From NCBI GenBank assembly GCA_046728155.1, contig JBKPDY010000036.1, forward strand, positions 1 to 16,015: a DNA stretch of 16,015 nucleotides, in the 5' to 3' direction. Numbering within the stretch: the first letter of the stretch is position 1; each line of letters opens with the position of its first letter. The position numbers and the translations under genes are program-made. This stretch comes from CAWDLX01 sp046728155. GTDB taxonomy: Bacteria > Actinomycetota > Actinomycetes > Mycobacteriales > Micromonosporaceae. This document shows, piece by piece, positions 6,660-13,407 of this stretch. The notes below the pieces were generated by a model. That model saw only the letters and a program-made list of their open reading frames with translations. It was not told where the DNA came from and ran no database searches.

Positions 6660-6905
6660 ATGTCCGATCTGCTACAGCGGCTGGCGCGGCTGGACCGTAC
6701 CAAGGTGTTCCTGGTCGCCCTGGTGGTCGGGCTGGTCGCGCTCTTCCTGCCCGGCCTGCTCGGCGCGCTGATGCTGTTGGCCGTCGTCGTCCTGCTCGTT
6801 TCGCTGCTGCGGCTGACCTGGCCGGTCACTGCGCCCGGATCCCAGATGCTCCGGGTGCTGATCATCGGGATCCTGATCGGGATCGCCTTCGCGAAGCTGC
6901 TTTAG
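6660..6905 (+). CDS. Small multi-pass membrane protein (DUF6703-like)
   Basis: An 81-residue protein starting at an ATG with GGAG seven nucleotides upstream. After a short charged start (SDLLQRLARLDRTK) it has two adjacent hydrophobic stretches (about 15-32 and 34-51), a short loop (LRLTWPVTAPGSQ, about 52-64) and a third hydrophobic stretch (about 65-80) ending FAKLL. The TWPV-loop arrangement recalls small DUF6703 proteins of Micromonosporaceae, an assignment from memory. The frame stays open upstream, but only this start has a ribosome site and it clears the divergent gene. Its role is unknown. It is divergent from the ABM-like gene. Confidence 0.7.
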   Translation: MSDLLQRLARLDRTKVFLVALVVGLVALFLPGLLGALMLLAVVVLLVSLLRLTWPVTAPGSQMLRVLIIGILIGIAFAKLL

Positions 6906-7021
6906 AGATCTTTCCGCACACATCGCGAGCGGCGCACGAGGCATCCTGTTGCAAATTCTCGTCTTCCTCAGGAGCAAGGCACCTTCGGGGAGGGGCCCCG
7001 GCAGTGGCGCCGGCCGCCGGC

Positions 7022-7280
7022 GTATCCACATACTGGGAATGGACACCAAAATCGCCGTTAGGGCATCAAAAGCGCCGCGACCAACCTGTTGCAGTACCAC
7101 GAACTGTTGTGTCCCGAGCCCGTGATGAGATCGGCCGCCGGAGCGTGGCGGAACGGAGTGTTGCGTCTCACATTCCGGGACAACCCAGCTGGAGATCGGT
7201 GTTCCAGTACCCGAAACTACGCGTGGCGGGGCTTTCGGTGCCATCACGGCGATCTTGTGGTGGGTTCCCAGCATATGGAC
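7022..7280 (-). repeat. Palindromic MITE-like element, better preserved copy
   Basis: This 259 bp element has terminal inverted repeats of about 55 bp. The left end (TCCACATACTGGGAA from 7025) and the reverse complement of the right end (TCCATATGCTGGGAA) match at about 41 of 54 positions without gaps. Inner segments are also complementary, down to a CCGCC/GGCGG stem (7135-7139, 7147-7151), so the whole element is one imperfect palindrome. In reverse complement it aligns end to end with 185-428. No target-site duplication is obvious and no transposase is present. It fills most of the 396 bp gap between two convergent genes; the remainder (6906-7021) is GC-rich with a small CCGGC/GCCGG inverted repeat (6998-7013) and no gene. 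An open frame across it shares peptide text with copy 1, which I take to follow from the DNA repeat. Confidence 0.75.
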
Positions 7281-7301
7281 GGGATCCGTGGCGACTCACC
7301 T

Positions 7302-7766
7302 CTACGCGGTCGGGATTTCCTGTGTCGCCTCGTAGGCCGACACCTTTTCGACCCGCCGCACGTGCCGCTCCTCGCCGGAAAAGGGGGTATGCAGGAACGT
7401 CGTGACGATGGCCACGGCCTCGTCCATGGTGTGCATCCGGGCGCCGATCCCGACCACGTTCGAATCGTTGTGAGCCCGGGCGAGGCGAGCCGTCTCCTCG
7501 CTCCAGGCCAGCGCGGCGCGCGCTCCCGGTACCTTGTTTGCGGCGATCTGCTCACCGTTGCCAGACCCGCCGATGACCACCGCGAGACTGCCCGGATCCT
7601 GCACGGCCCGGATCGCCGCCGAGATGCAGTACGAGGGGTAGTCGTCGTCCTGCCGGTAGGTGTCCGCGCCGATGTCCACCACCTCGTACCCCGCCGTGAG
7701 CAGCCATTGGACCAGATGGTTCTTGAGCTCGAATCCAGCATGATCGGCGCCGAGGTAGACCCGCAT
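7302..7766 (-). CDS. rpiB: Ribose-5-phosphate isomerase B
   Basis: Interconverts ribose 5-phosphate and ribulose 5-phosphate in the pentose phosphate pathway. The 154-residue protein is of the mycobacterial type, in which the catalytic base is Glu rather than Cys: GGSGNGEQIAANKVPG places Glu72 where M. tuberculosis RpiB has Glu75. The three-residue offset holds for the other active-site residues: Asp8/His9, His99/Asn100, Arg110 and Arg134. The ATG lacks a strong Shine-Dalgarno. It lies 34 bp after the DUF1015 gene on the same strand, so the two could share a transcript. Confidence 0.96.
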   Translation of the reverse strand: MRVYLGADHAGFELKNHLVQWLLTAGYEVVDIGADTYRQDDDYPSYCISAAIRAVQDPGSLAVVIGGSGNGEQIAANKVPGARAALAWSEETARLARAHNDSNVVGIGARMHTMDEAVAIVTTFLHTPFSGEERHVRRVEKVSAYEATQEIPTA

Positions 7767-7800
7767 GCCGCCAGTCTGCCAGTACCCGGCCAGCCGAAGG

Positions 7801-8997
7801 TCAGCCCTCGGCGTACAGGTCGGCGAGTACCAGCCCGGCCCGCGCCTTCGGCGTGAACCAGGTGCTCTTGCGGGGCATCTTCTGCCGGGCGAGGTTCACC
7901 GCGACAAACTCCTCGACGGTCACAGGCGCGATGAGGATCGCCAGGTCGGCCCGGCCGGCGTCGACCTCACAGGCTAGCCACCGGGGCGGGTAGTCGCCGC
8001 CGACGTACGTGATGTGCTTGTCCCCCGGCTCGAGGCCGAGCGCGTCGGCCAGGACGATCCGCTCGACCGCCGCATGGTCCATTCTGTCCACAATGGAAGC
8101 CTCTTGGGCGGCAGGCAGCCGTACCCGGTATGCGGCGCCGTCGGCGTACAGGATAATTGTCCCTTGTGGAGGAATCTCGAGGCTATCGGCGGTCACCACG
8201 GCGCCGACCGCCCGGAGCCGATCGAGCAGTTGTGGCATCGGCACCGGCATGTCGGTGATCAGCCGATGGTAGGCCTGGATCGACACGGATTCGGGGGAAG
8301 TCACCACGGCGAGGAACCGACGCAGACCACCGATCTGGGCCGCGAGGCTGCGGTGATTGCCGTCGGCGACGACCAGCTGGCCGCCGCCGGCCAGATCGAG
8401 TAGCTCGGCGCGATCGTTGACCGGCCAGACGGCGTGGGTGCGACCCATGTGATCCGTATCGGTCACGGCCGGCGGGCCGGCGACCTCAACGGCGGCTGCG
8501 ACGGCCGTGTGGAACTCGTCCCCGCGATGGGTCTGCAGCAGCAGGACAGGAGACAGCAGATGCCCCGTGGCCTCGGCCAACGCCACCCTTTCGCGAACCT
8601 TGTCGAGGAACACGTCCTCGTTGCGGATGACCTGGCCGGGCTCATCGGCCGAGGTTGAGATCTGATCGGTATCGACCATGGCGAAGATCCCGTACGTGGC
8701 GTCGTCGAGCCGGCCCGGCTCGGAGATCCGGTACAGGGCGATCACGTCATCGGCGGGGGCGTAGCTACCGTCGGCCTTCCGTGCGGAGAGGCGGGCCACC
8801 GCGGCCGGCAGCGCGGCGGCGAAACTCTTGCCGAGACTGTCGGGAGCCCGCTGCGGCATCTCGATGGCGAGCGCGCTCTCCGGGTTGGCGGCCACGATGT
8901 CAGTGATCTCGGCCTCGTCGGCGAACTCGTCGTAGTTACGCGCGCCCGTCCCTCCGGTGGAGATCCAGGCGCGGGCGATCGGATGGACGACCGTCAT
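7801..8997 (-). CDS. DUF1015 family protein
   Basis: A 398-residue protein recognisable as DUF1015: VRPF-like opening (MTVVHPIARAWI), GIFAMVDTDQI, the VIRNEDVFLDKVRERVA block (about 125-139), LVVADGNHRSLAA (about 213-225; usually ADGHHR) and a C-terminal HITYVGGD ... FTPKARAGLVLADL segment. Some members of the wider ParB-like group (archaeal SerK, staphylococcal SbnI) are free-serine kinases, so a small-molecule kinase role is possible but unproven. The frame extends 13 codons upstream to a TTG, but that codon sits in a -35-like TTGACA. The ATG at 8997 gives the family-like N-terminus and follows TAGCGT by 7 nt with no Shine-Dalgarno. It lies between rpiB and the Rv2466c-like gene. Confidence 0.85.
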   Translation of the reverse strand: MTVVHPIARAWISTGGTGARNYDEFADEAEITDIVAANPESALAIEMPQRAPDSLGKSFAAALPAAVARLSARKADGSYAPADDVIALYRISEPGRLDDATYGIFAMVDTDQISTSADEPGQVIRNEDVFLDKVRERVALAEATGHLLSPVLLLQTHRGDEFHTAVAAAVEVAGPPAVTDTDHMGRTHAVWPVNDRAELLDLAGGGQLVVADGNHRSLAAQIGGLRRFLAVVTSPESVSIQAYHRLITDMPVPMPQLLDRLRAVGAVVTADSLEIPPQGTIILYADGAAYRVRLPAAQEASIVDRMDHAAVERIVLADALGLEPGDKHITYVGGDYPPRWLACEVDAGRADLAILIAPVTVEEFVAVNLARQKMPRKSTWFTPKARAGLVLADLYAEG

Positions 8998-9004
8998 TCC
9001 GGCA

Positions 9005-9036
9005 ACGCTAGCCGGCCCGTGCGCAGAAGGTGTCAA
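9005..9036 (-). promoter_or_regulatory. Candidate promoter of DUF1015 gene
   Basis: On the minus strand TTGACA (9031-9036) is followed after 20 nt by TAGCGT (9005-9010), and the ATG comes 7 nt later. The spacer is longer than ideal, so the -35 may be fortuitous. The -10 placement supports a leaderless start at 8997. Confidence 0.4.
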
Positions 9037-9062
9037 CCGGGCTGCGTGTCAGCCCCGACGGC

Positions 9063-9680
9063 TCAGTCGAAGGCCGGCCGGCGGTCCCGTGTCCGCTTGA
9101 TCTCGAAGAAGCCGTCCGTTCCGGCGACCGCGAGCACACCGTCCCAGAGCCTCCCGGCCGCCTCGCCGCGGGGAATCGGCGTCACCACAGGACCGAAGAA
9201 GGCGATCTTCTCGCCGTTCTCACCGGGTACATGGACCACAGGCGTACCCACCTCGAGCCCGACCGGCTGCATGCCCTCATCGTGGCTGGCCCGCAGTGCG
9301 GCGTCGTACTCGGTGGAGTCGCCCGCCTCGGCGAGCGCCGGGTCCAGTGACAGGTCGGCGAGTGCCGCCGCGACCGTCTCGGCGCCGGTGCCTTGCTGAC
9401 CGGGGTGGATCCGCGTACCCAGGGCGCCGTAGAGATCCCGGACGACCGCCGGACCGTAGCGTTGCTGGGCGGCGATGAGCACCCGGACCGGGCCCCAGAG
9501 GCGGGCCAGGTTCTCCCTGTACTTCTCCGGCAGGTTGTCCCGGCCCTCATTGAGGACGCTGAGGCTCATCACGTGGAACCTGACCTTCACATCGCGGACC
9601 TGCTCCACCTCGAGCAGCCAACGCGACGTGATCCACGCCCACGGGCAGGCCGGATCAACCCAGAGGTCAACATCGGTCAC
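9063..9680 (-). CDS. DsbA-fold protein, Rv2466c-like mycothiol-dependent nitroreductase
   Basis: A 205-residue thioredoxin-fold protein with an inserted helical domain. It opens TDVDLWVDPACPWAWITSRW, placing the active-site motif CPWA at 12-15, and has the cis-proline segment VGTPVV near the C-terminus. Rv2466c of M. tuberculosis reduces nitro compounds with mycothiol and has CPWC; here the second Cys is Ala and Cys12 is the only cysteine in the protein, so a monothiol mechanism with mycothiol is inferred. The GTG start has GGGAG six nucleotides upstream, although the frame is open much further into the divergent pepN region. It is divergent from pepN and upstream of DUF1015 and rpiB, matching the M. 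tuberculosis order Rv2465c-Rv2466c-Rv2467 apart from the DUF1015 gene. Confidence 0.9.
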   Translation of the reverse strand: MTDVDLWVDPACPWAWITSRWLLEVEQVRDVKVRFHVMSLSVLNEGRDNLPEKYRENLARLWGPVRVLIAAQQRYGPAVVRDLYGALGTRIHPGQQGTGAETVAAALADLSLDPALAEAGDSTEYDAALRASHDEGMQPVGLEVGTPVVHVPGENGEKIAFFGPVVTPIPRGEAAGRLWDGVLAVAGTDGFFEIKRTRDRRPAFD

Positions 9681-9848
9681 GGCGTACTCCCATCCAGCGA
9701 CTGCTATCACCCTGATTGTTGACCCGGAAAGTACCGACCGCATCTCCGTACAGCCGAGCGTGACCAGCGTTACCTCGCCGCGGCGCGGCCCGTGACAGAC
9801 TCGGATCAGCCGCCGATCCGGCGGCAGCGAACCGGATGGAGACCAGAC

Positions 9849-12407
9849 GTGGCCGGAGTGCGCAACCTGACCCAGATCGAGGCGGCCGAACGGGCTCGCC
9901 TGCTGGACGTCACGGGATACGACATCTCGCTCGACCTTACCGACGGTACGGGTGGGCCGGGAGAAGGGACGTTCCGCTCGACAACCAGGGTGACGTTCGG
10001 ATGTACCGAACCCGGGGCCTCGACCTTCATCGAGGTGGCGGCGGATCGGTTGCGTTCGGTCCGGCTCAACGGGGCGGAGCTCGACTCGTCCACGTGGTCG
10101 GCCGAGACTGGCCTGGTCCTGCCCGACCTGGCCGCCCGGAACACACTCGAGATCGACGCCGACTTCCTGTACTCCCACTCGGGCCAGGGCCTGCACCGAA
10201 GCGTCGACCCCGTCGACAAGGAGGTGTACCTGTACAGCCAGTTCGAGACGGCCGATGCCCAGCGCGTATTCGGCTGCTTCGATCAGCCCGACCTCAAGAG
10301 CGTCTTCAGCTGGCATGCGACGGTACCGGCACATTGGCGGGTCATCTCCAACTCACCGATCGAGCGGACCGATCCCGGCGATGTCGAGGGCTGCAAGGTG
10401 GTCCACTTCGCAACGTCAGCGCGCATAAGCACATACGTGACGGCCCTCTGCGCGGGTCCGTACCACGAGGTACGCCAGGCGCATGACGGGATCGATCTCG
10501 GCCTGTTCGTACGGGACTCGATGAAGCAGTACCTCGACTCCGACGACCTGTTCCTCATCACGAGGCAGGGCTTCGACTTCTTCCACGAGCAGTTCGGCGT
10601 CCGCTACCCGCTGCCGAAGTACGACCAGATCTGGGTACCCGATTTCAACGCCGGCGCGATGGAGAACTTCGGCTGCATCGTGCACGGCGAGGAGTACTAC
10701 ATCTTCCGATCCCAGGTGACGGACTTCGAGTACGAGAACCGCGCCAATACGATCCTGCACGAGATGGCCCACATGTGGTTCGGCGATCTCGTGACCATGC
10801 GCTGGTGGGATGACATCTGGCTGAACGAGTCGTTCGCCGAGTGGGCGTCGCACTGGTGCAACGCCGAGGCCACCCGATTCTCTGACGCCTGGACCACCTT
10901 CCTGTCGGTCCGCAAGAACTGGGGCTACCGACAGGACCAGCTCTCGTCGACCCATCCGGTGTACTCCGAGATGCCGGACGTGGCGTCGGTCGAGGTCAAC
11001 TTCGACGGCATCACCTACGCCAAGGGTGCCTCGGTCATCAAACAAATCGTCGCGTACGTCGGGATCGACGCATTCGTTTCCGGCCTGCGGGCCTACTTCG
11101 GCGCCCACGCCTGGGGCAACGCGACCTTCACCGACCTGCTCTCCGCGCTCGAAGCGGCGTCGGGTAAGCCGCTCCGCGAGTTCGCCGCGCAGTGGCTGGA
11201 AACCGCGCAGGTCAACACGCTTCGCCCGGTGGTCGAGATCGGACCCGATGGCAGATACATCTCGGTCGACGTGACCCAGGAGGTGCCGGAGGGCTATCCC
11301 ACACTGCGCACCCACCGGATCGCCGTCGGCATCTACGATCTCACCGGCGACCAACTGGTCCGGCGCGACCGGGTCGACGTCGTCGTCAGTGGTGCGTCCA
11401 CGCGGGTGGCACAGCTCTCCGGCGTGCCGGCCGGCGACGTACTCATGCTCAACGATGAGGATCTGACATACGCGAAGCTCCGGCTGGACGATCGCTCGCT
11501 GTCCACTGTGATCGATCATCTCTCCGGGTTCGAGTCGTCGTTGACGAGAGCGCTGTGCTGGACCGCCGCGTGGGACATGACCCGCGACGCCGAGTTGGCC
11601 GCCCGCGACTACGTCCGCCTCGTCTGCGCGGCCCTGCCGGCCGAGTCCGACATCAACCTGGTCACGGCGACTCTGCGCCAGGCTCAGGCCGCCATCAACC
11701 AGTACGCCGACCCCTCCTGGCAGGAGATCGGACTACGGCTGGTCGCCGAAACCAGTCGTACGGCCCTCATCGAAGCCGAACCGGGCAGCGGCTTCCAACT
11801 CGCCTGGGCGCGCGCATTCGCCTCGACCGCCCGCGACGGCGCCGACCTCGATCTGCTGCGCGGGTGGTTGGCCGGCGACGGAGTTCCCAAGGGACTGCGC
11901 ATCGATACGGAACTACGGTGGACTTTGCTATCGGGCCTGGTGGCCCAGGGCGTAGCCGGCCCGGCTGAGATCGACGCCGAGTTGGACCGCGACCGGACGG
12001 CCAGTGGCGAGCGGGCCGCCGCCACCGCACGCGCCCTCATTCCGACGCCGGAGTCGAAGGCCGAGACGTGGCGCGAGCTCACCGCCACGGATGCACCGGT
12101 CAACTGGCTGCAGCGCTCGCTGCTGCAGGGTTTCCACCACCCGTCACAGGTCGAGCTGACCGGTGCGTACGTGACGCCGTACTTCGAGGTGGTCGACCGG
12201 ATCTGGGACACGCGCGACAGCGAACCGGCACAGGAGTTCGTCGTCGCGGCGTATCCAGCCTTCCACATCGAGCAGTCCACTGTGGATGCAACGAACGCCT
12301 GGTTGGCCGAGGAGCACCATGCGGCTCCGCTGCGGCGGCTCGTCGCCGAAGGACGCGACGGCGTGATCCGCTCACTCAAGGCACGGGCCAAGGACGCGTC
12401 CGCCTGA
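9849..12407 (+). CDS. pepN: Aminopeptidase N (M1 zinc metallopeptidase)
   Basis: A cytosolic M1 aminopeptidase that removes N-terminal residues from peptides. The 852-residue protein has the exopeptidase motif GAMEN (269-273) and the zinc motif HEMAH (304-308) with the third ligand Glu327 in WLNESFAEW, exactly the HExxH-x18-E spacing. The N-terminal beta domain begins VRNLTQIEAAERARLLDV, and the C-terminal ERAP1-like helical domain runs to the end. The GTG at 9849 has GGAG seven nucleotides upstream; GTGs at 9792 and 9858 are alternatives, and the 9792 start would add 19 low-complexity residues. It is divergent from the Rv2466c-like gene. Length and motifs are complete and nothing looks damaged. 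Confidence 0.96.
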   Translation: MAGVRNLTQIEAAERARLLDVTGYDISLDLTDGTGGPGEGTFRSTTRVTFGCTEPGASTFIEVAADRLRSVRLNGAELDSSTWSAETGLVLPDLAARNTLEIDADFLYSHSGQGLHRSVDPVDKEVYLYSQFETADAQRVFGCFDQPDLKSVFSWHATVPAHWRVISNSPIERTDPGDVEGCKVVHFATSARISTYVTALCAGPYHEVRQAHDGIDLGLFVRDSMKQYLDSDDLFLITRQGFDFFHEQFGVRYPLPKYDQIWVPDFNAGAMENFGCIVHGEEYYIFRSQVTDFEYENRANTILHEMAHMWFGDLVTMRWWDDIWLNESFAEWASHWCNAEATRFSDAWTTFLSVRKNWGYRQDQLSSTHPVYSEMPDVASVEVNFDGITYAKGASVIKQIVAYVGIDAFVSGLRAYFGAHAWGNATFTDLLSALEAASGKPLREFAAQWLETAQVNTLRPVVEIGPDGRYISVDVTQEVPEGYPTLRTHRIAVGIYDLTGDQLVRRDRVDVVVSGASTRVAQLSGVPAGDVLMLNDEDLTYAKLRLDDRSLSTVIDHLSGFESSLTRALCWTAAWDMTRDAELAARDYVRLVCAALPAESDINLVTATLRQAQAAINQYADPSWQEIGLRLVAETSRTALIEAEPGSGFQLAWARAFASTARDGADLDLLRGWLAGDGVPKGLRIDTELRWTLLSGLVAQGVAGPAEIDAELDRDRTASGERAAATARALIPTPESKAETWRELTATDAPVNWLQRSLLQGFHHPSQVELTGAYVTPYFEVVDRIWDTRDSEPAQEFVVAAYPAFHIEQSTVDATNAWLAEEHHAAPLRRLVAEGRDGVIRSLKARAKDASA

Positions 12408-12420
12408 CGCTGCCCGCGGT

Positions 12421-12470
12421 GCAAGCAGGGGCACTCTATTGGCGTTTCCACGCAAGTAGCGTTCCCCTAC
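12421..12470 (+). repeat. Palindromic intergenic repeat, copy 3
   Basis: It begins GCAAGCAGGGGCACTCTATT, in the same orientation as copy 1 but more diverged. The outer arms AGGGG/CCCCT and an inner stem TTGGCGT/ACGCAA, each with small defects, make a hairpin. It begins 13 bp after the pepN stop and sits between convergent genes, so a bidirectional terminator role is plausible. Confidence 0.7.
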
Positions 12471-12548
12471 TGCGCGGTAAGAGGGAGCGACTCCGGGCGA
12501 ACACGCCACAGGCGGCGACCCCCCGGGAGAACGGACAACGGGCAAACG

Positions 12549-13037
12549 CTAGGCCCGGCCGGCGTGGTCGGCCAGCTGGGCGAGGCCGGCGACGATGCCG
12601 CCACCGAGGTCGCCCCCGGCGAGCGCGGCCGACATGGAGAGCGCGGCCAGCTTGGCATCGCGGTCGAGAATTCGTCGGCGTGCGGTCGGCCCGGTGACGA
12701 TTTCGAGGAGGCGCTGGTTGGGCGAGACAGCCACCAGTACCGAGCGATCTGGTTCGGTGAGGCGCGCGTGCATCGCCTCGGCCTCGGCCCGGACCGGTTC
12801 GGACAGGTCTCCTATGTAGACGCTGAAGGTCAACCCGGTCATGCTGTCGGCCCGGCGCAAGGCCTCCTCGAGCCGGAGCAGCGATCGGGTGTTGAGCGGT
12901 CCGTTGAGGACCTCCGGGTGCCAACTGACCGCACGGGCCTCATCAGGACGAACCAACGCGCCGTGATCGGTGTTGCGGCCCTCGGTATCGATGCCACCGG
13001 TCGCGACGACCCCGGGGACCTGCTCACCAACCGTCAC
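12549..13037 (-). CDS. DUF5130 domain protein
   Basis: A 162-residue soluble protein from a GTG start with GGAGG a few nucleotides upstream. Features are an acidic start, RSLLRLEEALRRAD (51-64), TGLTFSVYIGDLSEPVRAEAEAMHARL (68-93, split by a turn at 77), SVLVAVSPNQRLLEIVTG (99-116) and a small-residue-rich C-terminus (LAGGDLGGGIVAGLAQL). The pattern matches the actinobacterial DUF5130 family, related to TPM domains. From memory a similar protein (Rv2468c) follows pepN in M. tuberculosis, which would extend the conserved neighbourhood. Its start overlaps the end of the upstream membrane gene by 14 nt, so the two form an operon. Function is unknown. Confidence 0.75.
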   Translation of the reverse strand: MTVGEQVPGVVATGGIDTEGRNTDHGALVRPDEARAVSWHPEVLNGPLNTRSLLRLEEALRRADSMTGLTFSVYIGDLSEPVRAEAEAMHARLTEPDRSVLVAVSPNQRLLEIVTGPTARRRILDRDAKLAALSMSAALAGGDLGGGIVAGLAQLADHAGRA

Positions 13038-13299
13038 TTGCCCCTCCCGTCTGCCGCGGGCGGCGCGTCGCCGGCGGCCCGGCGGTCGCCCGGGTCAGCT
13101 CCCGGCCGGTTGTGCGCGCCGATGTCGCCTGTCGCACGGGTGGGGCGAGGAACCAGACGGGCGTGAACTCGAACGGCCGGCCGGGCCGGTAGCGCTTGGC
13201 GTGACGGCGGGTGCTGGCGTAGACGAGTCCGGCGATGACCAGGTAGACCAGCACCGCCACGCCGAGCAGGCCCAGCAGGATGTACAAATCTCGGTTCAA
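13024..13299 (-). CDS. Small single-pass membrane protein
   Basis: A 91-residue protein, probably from a TTG start (13297-13299) with GAGGGG eight nucleotides upstream. It has one transmembrane helix at about residues 5-28 (LYILLGLLGVAVLVYLVIAG), a basic stretch RRHAKRYRPGRPFEFTPVWFL (31-51, broken by the conserved-looking RPFEF) and a disordered Arg/Thr/Pro/Gly-rich tail. The basic region after the helix suggests the tail is cytoplasmic. No ATG or GTG fits the conserved-looking beginning. Its 3' end overlaps the DUF5130 gene. I do not recognise a named family. Confidence 0.65.
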   Translation of the reverse strand: MNRDLYILLGLLGVAVLVYLVIAGLVYASTRRHAKRYRPGRPFEFTPVWFLAPPVRQATSARTTGRELTRATAGPPATRRPRQTGGASDGW

Positions 13300-13395
13300 C
13301 GCTCGCCCCTCGGCGCCGTGGGAAACTCTCGAGGTGTTCCACGGTATCTGGAAGGTCGCCCTTGACCACACCGGGGGTGTCAGATGCTGATCGCA

Positions 13396-13401
13396 TACCG
13401 T
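13396..13401 (+). promoter_or_regulatory. Candidate -10 of kynureninase gene
   Basis: TACCGT six nucleotides before the ATG at 13408, with no Shine-Dalgarno. No convincing -35 is present at 16-18 nt. A short palindrome ACACC-ggg-GGTGT (13368-13380) lies just upstream and could be an operator. Confidence 0.35.
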
Positions 13402-13407
13402 GCGGGA

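Noticed and set aside
8082..8096. TGTCCACA-containing 9-mer resembling a DnaA box
   Set aside because: One mismatch to TTGTCCACA and located inside the DUF1015 coding region; likely chance.
9681..10334. N-terminal extension of the Rv2466c-like protein
   Set aside because: The extension is antisense to the start of pepN, and a GTG with a good Shine-Dalgarno begins the conserved domain at 9680.
10416..11519. 367-aa minus-strand open frame inside pepN
   Set aside because: Antisense shadow of the M1 peptidase catalytic region, where pepN motifs are complete.
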